Shown here in pieces: positions 40,742 to 51,739 of a DNA stretch of 64,000 nt. The stretch spans positions 3,472,001-3,536,000 of the forward strand of contig NC_013441.1 of NCBI RefSeq assembly GCF_000024785.1. Reading direction: 5' to 3'. The translations under genes and the position numbers were made by a program. Below the pieces are notes generated by a model that did no database searches, was not told the DNA's origin, and was given only the letters and a program-made list of their open reading frames with translations. Source of the DNA: Gordonia bronchialis DSM 43247 (GTDB lineage Bacteria; Actinomycetota; Actinomycetes; Mycobacteriales; Mycobacteriaceae). How positions within the stretch are numbered: position 1 is the stretch's first letter; each line of letters opens with the position of its first letter.

Positions 40742-41233
40742 ATGTCTGTCACCGACGAGTACCTGGCCAACAACGCCGAATTCGCCAAGACCTTCTCCGG
40801 CCCGCTCCCGCTGCCGCCGAGCCGGCACGTCGCCGTGGTCGCCTGCATGGACGCGCGTCTCGATGTGTACCGCATCCTCGGCCTCGACGACGGCGAAGCG
40901 CACGTCATCCGCAACGCGGGCGGTGTCATCACCGACGACGAGATCCGTTCACTCGCGATCAGCCAGCGACTGCTGGGCACCACCGAGATCATCCTGATCC
41001 ACCACACCGACTGCGGGATGCTCACCTTCACCGACGACGAGTTCAAGCGCGAGATCCAGAACGAGATCGGCCAGAAGCCGAACTGGGCCGCCGAGTCGTT
41101 CACCGACCTCGACGAGGATGTCCGCCAGTCCCTCAACCGGATTCGCAACAGCCCGTTCATCACCAAGACCAGCTCGCTGCGCGGATTCGTCTTCGACGTG
41201 GCGACCGGAAAGCTCAACGAGGTCGCGGCCTGA
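40742..41233 (+). CDS. beta-carbonic anhydrase
   Basis: A 163-aa beta-class carbonic anhydrase. Zinc ligands are Cys35 (ACMDARL, with the Asp-Arg dyad), His88 and Cys91 (HHTDCGM). It interconverts CO2 and bicarbonate for carboxylation and pH. The short length and HHTDCGML motif fit the actinobacterial 'Rv1284-like' group. ATG 40742 is followed by MSVTDEYL; no strong ribosome site. Separate from its neighbours. Confidence 0.93.
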   Translation: MSVTDEYLANNAEFAKTFSGPLPLPPSRHVAVVACMDARLDVYRILGLDDGEAHVIRNAGGVITDDEIRSLAISQRLLGTTEIILIHHTDCGMLTFTDDEFKREIQNEIGQKPNWAAESFTDLDEDVRQSLNRIRNSPFITKTSSLRGFVFDVATGKLNEVAA

Positions 41234-41314
41234 CAGACCACACTGATGGTCGCACCGCCGGGGCGCCGTCGGTGCTGGACGCATGATGTCGGTGCGGGGA
41301 CATAAGGTGGGGGC

Positions 41315-41707
41315 ATGGCCACAACAGTTCCCGAAGGATATGGTGACCTGCTCGAGCGCCCGGTCGTCGGCGTACTCAGCACGGTCGGAGCCGATGGTGT
41401 CCCCAACGCGACACCCATGTGGTTCCAATGGGATGGAACGTATCTGCGCTTCACCCACACCAAGGCACGCAAGAAGATCCGCAATCTGCAGGGCAATCCG
41501 AACTACTCGTTCGTGATCACCGACCCGGACAACCCGTACCGTTATCTCGAGGTCCGCGGCACACTGGAATCGGTGGAGGACGACCCGACCGGATCGTTCT
41601 ACGTGGTGCTCGGTAAGCGGTACGGCAACCCCGACCAGGAGGCACCACCGGATGCCGCCGACCGCGTGATCCTGTCGCTGAATGCAGACTATTTCGGCAA
41701 GAAGTAA
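41315..41707 (+). CDS. PPOX-class, probably F420-dependent, oxidoreductase
   Basis: A 130-aa split-barrel protein: GVLSTVGADGVPNATPMWFQWDG, LRFTHTKARKKIRNLQGNPNYSFVITDP, YLEVRGTLESVEDD. The Lys-Lys-Arg pattern after HTKARKK is typical of the F420-binding subgroup (FDOR-B). The acceptor is unknown. Its last 26 bp overlap the start chosen for the helicase. Confidence 0.87.
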   Translation: MATTVPEGYGDLLERPVVGVLSTVGADGVPNATPMWFQWDGTYLRFTHTKARKKIRNLQGNPNYSFVITDPDNPYRYLEVRGTLESVEDDPTGSFYVVLGKRYGNPDQEAPPDAADRVILSLNADYFGKK

Positions 41708-44648
41708 GCACCCGGCGACCGCGTCGGCCGACGCCCCCGCCACACTGCATCTGTTGTGGCGCACCGGCGTCGGTATGGCCGCATGGGTCGACGACGGTGA
41801 GGTCACCGAACTTGCCGAACCGCTGGCCGACGCCCTGCACGGGCGTCGCTTCCGCCGGGAGATCGCGATCGTCGACGCAGCCGGTGGGCGTCGGTTCGTC
41901 GCCGCGGCCACCCTCGGGCTGACGTCGGCAGTTGCCGTACTGGATGCGTCGCGCTCGGCGGCCGTCGCCGGCGACGTGCGCTGGTACCGCTACCTCCTCG
42001 ACGGCGTCCGCGCAGTCATCGGTGCCGGCGCGGTGGCCCCGACCGTCGCCCACATCGCCGGTGAATGGGTCGTGCGGTGGCAGGCGATCGGCACACCTAC
42101 GTGGCGCAGCTGGACGGCCATCGTCACCGGTGGCGCACCCGCCGCACTGATCGACAATGGCGGCAACGACGCCCTCCTGGACTTCCTCGCCGAGTTGGTC
42201 GACCACGAAACACGGTGTGCCATAGGCGCTTCTGTCCCGCGCCACGGCGCACCGGCGCCGCGATCCCCGATCGTGCGGGCGCTGCTGCCCGAGGCCGCGG
42301 CAACCGCACCCTGCGCGCCGGAACGACTCGCCGCGGCGGCCTCGGCCTGGGATCGCTGGAACTCGGGCACCCAGCGCGACGACCACACGCTGCTGTTCCG
42401 CCTCCACGAACCCGAGTCCGACGAGCCCGACGACTGGACCGGCGATGATTGGGGTGACGAGCCCGACCCGGTTTTTGCCGACCCGGCCGACACCGCCCGC
42501 TGGCGCCTGCAGGTGTGCCGACGCAGTGTCGGCGGGCACGTCGAACCCGTTGCGCCGCATCGCCTCGATGCCCACGAACTCGACGAGGTCACCACTGCAC
42601 TCGCGGCAGCGGTGCGGTCCTTCCCGGAGCTGTCCGGCGCCGACCCCGATCGCGCCAGCCTCGACTTCCTGCTGCCGACGCCCATCACCGAGGCACTGTT
42701 CGCGACCGGGGCGGCCGCCCTCGGCAAGGCCGGATTCCCGGTGCTGCTGCCACGCACGATCGCCGAGGTACGACCCACCCTCGGACTGCGCGCGACACCG
42801 GTGCCCGGTGGCGGAGCCCCGGCCGCGATGGTCGGCCTGCGCGAGATCCGCAAGTTCGAATGGCGGCTCGCCCTGGGGGATTCACCCGCCGCCATCACCC
42901 TCACCGACGCGGATCTAGACGAATTGTCCCGCCAGAAAGGCGATCTCGTCCGAGTGCGTGGTGTCTGGATGCACGCCGAAGGTGCCGCTTTGTCCCGCGC
43001 GGCGGCCTTCGTGGTCACCCAGCGCGCCCTCGCCCGCGACCAGGCGCCCGCCGACATGGGCGAATTGTTCGGCATGCTCACCGGCGCAACAGATCACCTG
43101 CCGGTACCGGTCACCCGCGTCGAAGGGCTGTCCTGGCTCGACGACATCGCAACCCGCGGCGCCCTGACCCCTCGGCCACTACCGTCCCCGCCCGGATTCC
43201 ACGCGCAATTGCGGCCCTATCAGCAACGAGGCGTCGAATGGCTGGCGCACCTCGCCGCGATCGGTATTGGAGCAGTCCTCGCCGACGACATGGGTTTGGG
43301 CAAGACCGTTCAGGTGATCGCCGTCGAATGCCATGACCGGGCCACAACCGGCCTGCCGCCGACGTTGATCGTGTGCCCGATGTCCGTCGTCGGGAACTGG
43401 GCACGCGAACTGGAGCGGTTTGCCCCTGCCCTGCGCGTCTGGGTCCACCATGGACCGAACCGATTGTCCGGCAACGCCTTCGACGCCGAGTTCGACGACG
43501 TGGACGTGGTTCTCACCACGTTCTCCATCGCGAGCCGCGACCGGGAGATGCTCGCCGCGCACCACTGGCACCGCGTCGTCGTCGACGAGGCCCAGCATCT
43601 CAAGAATGTGCGGACGATCGCGGCGAAGGCGGTGCGGGCGGTGCCGAGCGCACATCGCATCGCACTGACCGGGACGCCGGTGGAGAACCGGCTGGAGGAT
43701 CTGCGGGCCGTCATCGATCTGGTCAATCCCGGATTGCTCGGCTCGGCATCGGTGTTCCGGTCCCGATTCGCCGAACCCATCGAGCGTGACCGCGACCCGG
43801 CGGCGTTGCAACGGCTGTCGGCCCTCACCCGGCCGTTCATCCTGCGCCGCGAGAAACTCGACCCCGACATCGCCGCCGAGTTGCCGGAGAAGGTCGACAT
43901 CACGGTGCGCGCCAACCTCACCGTCGAGCAGGCCGGGCTCTACCGGGCGGTGATCGACGAACTCATGGAGGCGCTGCGTGACAAACAGCAGCGCGCATTG
44001 CGTCGCCGAAACGTGCTCGCGGCCCTCACGCGGCTCAAACAGATCTGCAATCACCCCGCGCACTACCTCGCCGACGGCACCGCGATGGCGCCGCGGGGCC
44101 GGCATCGTTCCGGCAAGGTCGAACTGCTCGCCGACACGTTGACGACCCTCATCGACGAGGGTGACCGCGCTCTGGTCTTCACCCAGTTCGCCGCCTTCGG
44201 CGAGATGCTCTCGGGCTGGCTGACCGATACTCTCGGGACCGAGATACCGCTGCTGCACGGCGGGCTCGGGCGATCCGAACGCGACCGGATGGTCGCCGGG
44301 TTCCAGGGTGACGACGGACCGCCGGTCATGCTCGCGACACTCAAGGCCGGCGGCACAGGCTTGAATCTGACCGCCGCCAATCATGTTGTGCACGTGGACC
44401 GGTGGTGGAATCCGGCGGTGGAGGACCAGGCCACCGACCGTGCGTACCGCATCGGCCAGGATCAGCGCGTCGACGTCCACCGGTTCATCTGCGTCGGCAC
44501 CATCGAGGAACGCATCGACGACATGATCACCCGTAAGCGCGAACTCTCGCAGCTGACCGTCGCAGCCGGCGAGAACTGGGTGTCCGAACTCGACGATGCC
44601 GAGCTGTTCGAACTGTTCCGGCTGCGCGACGAGGCGGTGAGCGAATGA
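41682..44648 (+). CDS. SNF2-family DEAD/DEAH-box helicase (Rv2101/HelZ-type)
   Basis: A 988-aa SWI2/SNF2 ATPase. The N-terminal half is a family-specific region (GTPTWRSWTAIV and on) and DUF3670-like; the motor starts at LRPYQQRGVEWLAHLAAIGIGAVLADDMGLGKTVQVI (motif I), then DEAQ (VVVDEAQHLKN), LTGTPVENRLEDL, and C-terminal motifs V/VI (GGTGLNLTAANHVVHVDRWWNP and TDRAYRIGQ). It remodels DNA or protein-DNA complexes. ATG 41682 overlaps the PPOX gene by 26 bp and gives a weak start; ATG 41775 (MAAWVDDG) is an alternative. Followed by the overlapping SWIM gene. Confidence 0.93.
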   Translation: MQTISARSKHPATASADAPATLHLLWRTGVGMAAWVDDGEVTELAEPLADALHGRRFRREIAIVDAAGGRRFVAAATLGLTSAVAVLDASRSAAVAGDVRWYRYLLDGVRAVIGAGAVAPTVAHIAGEWVVRWQAIGTPTWRSWTAIVTGGAPAALIDNGGNDALLDFLAELVDHETRCAIGASVPRHGAPAPRSPIVRALLPEAAATAPCAPERLAAAASAWDRWNSGTQRDDHTLLFRLHEPESDEPDDWTGDDWGDEPDPVFADPADTARWRLQVCRRSVGGHVEPVAPHRLDAHELDEVTTALAAAVRSFPELSGADPDRASLDFLLPTPITEALFATGAAALGKAGFPVLLPRTIAEVRPTLGLRATPVPGGGAPAAMVGLREIRKFEWRLALGDSPAAITLTDADLDELSRQKGDLVRVRGVWMHAEGAALSRAAAFVVTQRALARDQAPADMGELFGMLTGATDHLPVPVTRVEGLSWLDDIATRGALTPRPLPSPPGFHAQLRPYQQRGVEWLAHLAAIGIGAVLADDMGLGKTVQVIAVECHDRATTGLPPTLIVCPMSVVGNWARELERFAPALRVWVHHGPNRLSGNAFDAEFDDVDVVLTTFSIASRDREMLAAHHWHRVVVDEAQHLKNVRTIAAKAVRAVPSAHRIALTGTPVENRLEDLRAVIDLVNPGLLGSASVFRSRFAEPIERDRDPAALQRLSALTRPFILRREKLDPDIAAELPEKVDITVRANLTVEQAGLYRAVIDELMEALRDKQQRALRRRNVLAALTRLKQICNHPAHYLADGTAMAPRGRHRSGKVELLADTLTTLIDEGDRALVFTQFAAFGEMLSGWLTDTLGTEIPLLHGGLGRSERDRMVAGFQGDDGPPVMLATLKAGGTGLNLTAANHVVHVDRWWNPAVEDQATDRAYRIGQDQRVDVHRFICVGTIEERIDDMITRKRELSQLTVAAGENWVSELDDAELFELFRLRDEAVSE

Positions 44649-45421
44649 GCCGACGAACCGGTCGCGGTTCCATCGCCGTGCGCGGCTACGCCCTGACGCC
44701 CTGGTCGCGCGCCTTTGTCGACGTTGTCGAGGGCCGAACCGGTGGTGGCGCGCCCCAGTCAGCAGATTCGCGCCATATCACCAAGGCGCGCAGGTATTTC
44801 GGGGATCGTCACGTGCACCGGCTGGCCATCGATCCGGGTCGGGTCACCGCGTCGGTCGAGGGAAGCCAGCTCGATCCGTTCGACGTGATTCTCTCGCTAC
44901 GAGAGGTGGACACCGCGACGGTGGCGCGGCTGCTGCGCGACCGCAGTGCCGTCGATGAGCTGATGTCACTGACGCGCGGCGAGCAGCCCCGGGTGCTCGG
45001 CGAGCTGTTGGTGCCGACGGAATCTGCCGATGTGGCGTCGGACTGCACCTGCCCCGACGAGGCGGTGCGCTGCATCCACGCGCTGGCCGTCGCCTACGAG
45101 GTGGCCGCCGAGATCGACCGGTCCCCGCTGACGCTACTGACGCTGATGGGGACCGACCTGCGTGGGCTGCTCGATGCCGTCGGCGATGCCCCGTCGCGAA
45201 CCGTCGTCGACGATGGCGAGGCAACTCTGCCCGAGCCGGACTATTTCGGCACGGGCGCTCCCCTACCGTCGCTACCGACGCCGCCGCGGATGAATCCGCT
45301 CACTGACCTCGACAGCACCGACCTGCGTCAGGCGCTGCGCGCCACCGGCGTGACCCCCACCGACATGGCGGAGGCCATCGACGAACTCGGGGATCTCTAC
45401 GACCGGATCGTCGAACCCTGA
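44645..45421 (+). CDS. SWIM zinc-finger protein (partner of the helicase)
   Basis: A 258-aa protein with a SWIM zinc finger, CTCPDEAVRCIHALAVAY (CxCx6CxH), around residue 130. SWIM proteins are usually fused to, or co-encoded with, SNF2 helicases. Overlapping stop/start (ATGA at 44645) makes this a two-gene module. In M. tuberculosis the pair (Rv2101-Rv2102) is elsewhere in the genome, so it was moved here or there. Contains repeated acidic linker and ends in a helical tail. Confidence 0.88.
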   Translation: MSRRTGRGSIAVRGYALTPWSRAFVDVVEGRTGGGAPQSADSRHITKARRYFGDRHVHRLAIDPGRVTASVEGSQLDPFDVILSLREVDTATVARLLRDRSAVDELMSLTRGEQPRVLGELLVPTESADVASDCTCPDEAVRCIHALAVAYEVAAEIDRSPLTLLTLMGTDLRGLLDAVGDAPSRTVVDDGEATLPEPDYFGTGAPLPSLPTPPRMNPLTDLDSTDLRQALRATGVTPTDMAEAIDELGDLYDRIVEP

Positions 45422-45541
45422 CCAGACGCGGCCGCCGGTCGTCGACGAAATTTGTACGCTCGGGCGTCCGTATCCGCGCTATCCACTCGACGGCCCATCC
45501 GGTACAGATTCCAGCACAGCCGACCACCGGCCCCACACCAC

Positions 45542-45603
45542 ATCTGTACTCCCCACCGGCTCCGGCCGCACTATCCACGTACACGTCTTGCGGGAGTACA
45601 GAT
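45542..45603. repeat. 12-bp perfect inverted repeat with 38-bp spacer
   Basis: ATCTGTACTCCC (45542-45553) and GGGAGTACAGAT (45592-45603). The gap 45422-45642 between the convergent SWIM gene and nrdF contains no gene. It could act as a bidirectional terminator or be a trace of a small mobile element. Confidence 0.65.
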
Positions 45604-45642
45604 CTCAGCGGGGACGGCTCGACGCCGGGCGGCGTCGGCCTC

Positions 45643-48898
<3,256 letters not shown>

Positions 48899-48958
48899 GA
48901 AAGACTCCTGTGAGCTGGTGGTGGCTTGTGATGAAAGGGTAGGGATCGGGTCTGACAG

Positions 48959-49429
48959 TCAGGCCGGCATGCCGGCCAACTGCACACTGGCCGGATCGGC
49001 GAAGGCCGCGGACGCGGCGAACTCGGCCAATCCGGCACGGACACGGTCGACGTCATCGACGGTGCCCATCAATTCGAAGCGATAGAGGTAGGGCACCTCG
49101 CACTTGCGCGAGATGATGTCGCCGGCGTGACAGAACTCGGCACCGAAGTTGGTGTTGCCGGCCGCGATCACCCCGCGGATGAGTGACCTGTTGTGTGTGT
49201 TGTTCAGGAATCTGATGACCTGTTTGGGCACGAACCCACTGGGCTTGCCGGTGGCCTTGTGCCCCCCGTAGGTGGGGCAGATCAGGACATAGGGCTCGTC
49301 GACGGTGAACCCATCGGACCGATCGGTCAGCGGGATACGCACAGCAGCCGATCCGAGCTTCTCGACGAAGCGATGGGTGTTCTCCGAGACCGACGAGAAA
49401 TAGACGATCAGCGGTGGCGTGGCTGACAT
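48959..49429 (-). CDS. nrdI: class Ib RNR flavodoxin NrdI
   Basis: A 156-aa flavodoxin-like protein supplying the oxidant for assembling the NrdF manganese site. The FMN loop is [14 protein letters not shown], then [12 protein letters not shown], and [21 protein letters not shown], the NrdI signature. ATG 49429 has GAGG six nt upstream. It is 60 bp before nrdE and 192 bp after nrdH. Confidence 0.95.
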   Translation of the reverse strand: MSATPPLIVYFSSVSENTHRFVEKLGSAAVRIPLTDRSDGFTVDEPYVLICPTYGGHKATGKPSGFVPKQVIRFLNNTHNRSLIRGVIAAGNTNFGAEFCHAGDIISRKCEVPYLYRFELMGTVDDVDRVRAGLAEFAASAAFADPASVQLAGMPA

Positions 49430-49478
49430 GGTCTACCTCGCCCCCTTCCGGCTCGTCGTTCACTGTCTGAACTGCTGT

Positions 49479-49510
49479 GCACGTTTTCGAATCTGCACGT
49501 TTTCGAATCT
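49479..49510. repeat. two tandem 16-bp repeats in the nrdH-nrdI gap
   Basis: GCACGTTTTCGAATCT occurs at 49479-49494 and again at 49495-49510. Each copy has a TTCGAA centre. The gap 49430-49621 is unusually long for this operon and holds no gene; it also has a small hairpin (GGCACGC 49591-49597 with GCGTGCC 49601-49607), which may be a weak terminator between nrdH and nrdI. Confidence 0.7.
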
Positions 49511-49621
49511 GCGCCGACACGGCATGCGCGACGCTGACATGTTCCAACAATCGCGGGCGGCTCCGGCTTCCCCTTCGGGGCCGACCCGTGGGCACGCGCG
49601 GCGTGCCGGCGTTGGCGAACC

Positions 49622-49855
49622 TCAGGCGACCTGCGCGGCGAGAGCCTTGATGCGATCCGGACGGAAGCCCGACCAGTGCTCATCACCGACGACCACGACC
49701 GGCGCCTGCAGATATCCGAGAGCCATCACGTAGTCGCGCGCCTCGGCGTCCTCGCTGATGTCGACGACCTCATAGGACAGACCCAGCTTGTCGAGAGCCT
49801 TGTAGGTCGCATTGCACTGGACGCAGGCGGGTTTGGTGTAGACGGTGATGGCCAT
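49622..49855 (-). CDS. nrdH: glutaredoxin-like NrdH redoxin
   Basis: A 77-aa thioredoxin-fold electron donor for class Ib RNR. The active site CVQC (Cys11, Cys14) follows MAITVYTKPA, and the C-terminal WSGFRPDRI is the NrdH signature. ATG 49855. First gene of nrdHIEF, with two NrdR boxes 178-225 bp upstream. Confidence 0.96.
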   Translation of the reverse strand: MAITVYTKPACVQCNATYKALDKLGLSYEVVDISEDAEARDYVMALGYLQAPVVVVGDEHWSGFRPDRIKALAAQVA

Positions 49856-50032
49856 GCGGAGCTTCTCCCTCAGTATCGATGGTCGCGTAGTCGGTGGTCG
49901 CGTTGTCCGGTGGGTAAAACTGCCAGTGACGTGTGGTTTTCCAGAGTGAAGATAGTGATCTGGCTCACTGTCTTCGTGGTGGTTTCGGAGCAACACTCGG
50001 GCTTCTCGTCTTCCGCCTGCCTGGTGTCCAAA

Positions 50033-50048
50033 ACACTACACCTAGTGG
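50033..50048. promoter_or_regulatory. NrdR box 1
   Basis: ACACTACACCTAGTGG, with palindromic CACTA...TAGTG ends, matches the 16-bp NrdR-box pattern (acaCwAtATaTwGtgt). Sits 178 bp upstream of the nrdH start. Pairs with the box at 50065. Confidence 0.82.
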
Positions 50049-50064
50049 CTGACATTTCTACCAA

Positions 50065-50080
50065 CCACAATAACTTGTGA
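50065..50080. promoter_or_regulatory. NrdR box 2
   Basis: CCACAATAACTTGTGA, core CACAATAACTTGTG, with perfect CACAA/TTGTG ends. The two boxes are separated by 16 bp (32 bp centre to centre), the spacing known for NrdR tandem sites. The nrdR gene itself is not in this window. Confidence 0.82.
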
Positions 50081-50146
50081 ATAACATTCGTGAAAGTCGC
50101 AGGTCGCAGCATGTGCAGGATCGTGAAGTCGGGCGTGTCCGGCGTG

Positions 50147-50221
50147 TCGTCCACAAAGCTGTCCCCCGGCAGTCCACAGCAGCGCACCGACACTCCACAG
50201 ATCGGGGCGAATCCATCCACA
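50147..50221. repeat. four phased TCCACA (DnaA-box-like) elements
   Basis: TCGTCCACA (50147), CAGTCCACA (50170), CACTCCACA (50191) and CCATCCACA (50213) share TCCACA, the conserved half of actinobacterial DnaA boxes (TTGTCCACA). Starts are 23, 21 and 22 bp apart, i.e. about two DNA turns. Only the first is close to consensus. Confidence 0.55.
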
Positions 50222-50244
50222 GACCGTGCCGGGTGACACAAAAA

Positions 50245-50286
50245 GATCGCGCCGCGGAAGGCTGGCTTTGCTTCCGCGGCGCGATC
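50245..50286 (-). terminator. intrinsic terminator of the NAD(P)H:FMN reductase gene
   Basis: Perfect 16-bp stem: arms 50245-50260 (GATCGCGCCGCGGAAG) and 50271-50286, 10-nt loop. Read on the minus strand it is followed by TTTTTGTG, a U-tract. It ends transcription of the gene stopping at 50327. Confidence 0.9.
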
Positions 50287-50326
50287 GGCACCCCTACCGG
50301 GGCGTGATAAATCTGGCGCTCTGGTC

Positions 50327-50893
50327 TCAGGCGCTGACGGTGACCTCATCGACCAGACGGTTCACGGCGGCGACGAGCTGCTCCACCAGAGCCGGGTCCT
50401 CGATGCCGGCGTCACCGAGCGCCGAGGTCTGGATGCCGAACTCGACATCCTCGATGACCCGGCCGGCGATGCCGACGGACTTGCGGGTGTCCTCGCGTGA
50501 CCACGTGCCGGCGTAGCGGCCCAGAGCGGCACCGATGACGCCGACCGGCTTGCCCTGGAGAGCGCCGGTCCCGTACGGCCGCGACAGCCAGTCGATCGCG
50601 TTCTTGAGAGCTGCCGGGATGGTGCCGTTGTACTCGGGGGTGACGATCAACACACCGCCGGCCCCGCCGACGACACCGCGCAACTGCGCCACACCGGAGT
50701 TCAGTTCGGCGTCGGCGGCGGTGGACGGGTCGTCGTCCTCGCTGTAGAAGGGCAGCGTCCCCAGGGTGTCCACGACGGTCACATGCACGCCCTCCGGCGC
50801 CTTTTCGGCTGCCAGCTGCGCCAACCGTCGATTGATCGACGCCTCTCGTAGGCTGCCCACCAGTGCGATGAGTTCGATAACCCGATCAGTCAT
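50327..50893 (-). CDS. NADPH-dependent FMN reductase family protein
   Basis: A 188-aa flavodoxin-like reductase: LVGSLREASINRRLAQ at the N-terminus, TLPFYSEDDD, and the diagnostic VLIVTPEYNGTIPAALKNAIDWLSRP, followed by KPVGVIGAALGRYAGTW. It reduces FMN, azo or quinone compounds with NAD(P)H; the acceptor is unknown. ATG 50893 follows AGGAG. Three 14-bp repeats lie 27 bp upstream, then the divergent TetR gene. Confidence 0.93.
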   Translation of the reverse strand: MTDRVIELIALVGSLREASINRRLAQLAAEKAPEGVHVTVVDTLGTLPFYSEDDDPSTAADAELNSGVAQLRGVVGGAGGVLIVTPEYNGTIPAALKNAIDWLSRPYGTGALQGKPVGVIGAALGRYAGTWSREDTRKSVGIAGRVIEDVEFGIQTSALGDAGIEDPALVEQLVAAVNRLVDEVTVSA

Positions 50894-50919
50894 GTTCTTT
50901 CTCCTCTTTCGGTACGCGT

Positions 50920-50961
50920 GCATCAACCGGACTGCATCAACCGGACTGCATCAACCGGACT
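50920..50961. repeat. three tandem perfect 14-bp repeats upstream of the reductase
   Basis: GCATCAACCGGACT occurs three times end to end at 50920-50933, 50934-50947 and 50948-50961. They lie 27 bp upstream of the reductase ATG and 48 bp from the TetR gene start. Right after them, CGGACTAGGGTCCG is a short palindrome. Iteron-like operator or a slipped-strand expansion. Confidence 0.85.
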
Positions 50962-51008
50962 AGGGTCCGATTAATTTCCCCCTGGCGGTCAAGAGTTAGG
51001 CTCGTCAT

Positions 51009-51635
51009 GTGTCGAACAGCCGCGACCACTCGCCTATCCCGATCCGCCTCGCCGGCGGCGAGACCGAGCGTGCCGATGCCGCCCGGAACCGGCGGCTGCT
51101 GCTCGCCGCTGCCAAGAACCTGATCGACAACCACGGCGCATCCGCCGTCACGATGGATGCGGTCGCCCGCGAGGCCGGTGTCGGCAAGGGTACGGTCTTC
51201 CGCCGGTTCGGCAGCCGGACCGGCCTGATGCTCGCCCTGCTCGACCACTCCGAGTCGGAGATCCAACAGGCTTTTCTCTCCGGTCCCGAACCGCTGGGGC
51301 CCGGCGCCCCGCCACTGGACCGGCTGCTGGCCTACGGCCGTGCACGGCTCAAACTGACCGCCGATCACCTCGACATCCTGCTCGAGGCAGGTGCCGCCAG
51401 CGACGATTTCATGAGTCACCCGGTCTGGCGCGCCTCCACCCAGCACGTGCAGCTCCTGTTGCGGCAGCTCGGTTTGGGCGACCAGCTCGACGTGGTCTCG
51501 GTGGCCGTGCAGGCGCCGCTGTCGGCCAGCGCGGTCAAGCATCTGCTGCACGACGTCGGTCTCGACACCGACACCATCACGGCGCAATGGCAGCGCATGG
51601 TGGTGACGCTGGTCAACCGCGTCATCCCCTCCTGA
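51009..51635 (+). CDS. TetR family transcriptional regulator
   Basis: A 208-aa TetR protein: HTH in LLLAAAKNLIDNHGASAVTMDAVAREAGVGKGTVFRRFGSRTGLMLALL, then a helical ligand domain. GTG 51009 has TAGGCT 6 nt upstream, which would make a leaderless mRNA. It is divergent from the FMN reductase and probably represses it, reading the 14-bp repeats as a site (inference). Alternatively it controls hpxO, 104 bp downstream on the same strand. Confidence 0.92.
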   Translation: MSNSRDHSPIPIRLAGGETERADAARNRRLLLAAAKNLIDNHGASAVTMDAVAREAGVGKGTVFRRFGSRTGLMLALLDHSESEIQQAFLSGPEPLGPGAPPLDRLLAYGRARLKLTADHLDILLEAGAASDDFMSHPVWRASTQHVQLLLRQLGLGDQLDVVSVAVQAPLSASAVKHLLHDVGLDTDTITAQWQRMVVTLVNRVIPS

Positions 51636-51739
51636 CCGTCGGCAATCCTCCTCCGGCTCGCGCTCGCCGAGCGGACCGTCACCACTGCCCCTAGCCTGGT
51701 CGCAGTGAGTTATGGGTGTGGGCGAAGGGATTGACAGAC

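Larger units (their letters stand above)
49856..50326. promoter_or_regulatory. nrdHIEF regulatory region (471 bp without genes)
   Basis: From nrdH outwards it holds a long leader, two NrdR boxes (50033-50048, 50065-50080), four phased TCCACA elements (50147-50221), and the terminator of the neighbouring reductase gene (50245-50286). No ORF of note is present. Confidence 0.7.

Noticed and set aside
49479..49510. SOS (LexA) box in the nrdH-nrdI gap
   Set aside because: TTCGAA halves are present, but the spacing is 10 rather than 4 bases and the TCGAAC...GTTCGA pattern is not met.
50920..50961. CRISPR array
   Set aside because: The 14-bp units are directly tandem, without spacers, and no cas genes are in the window.
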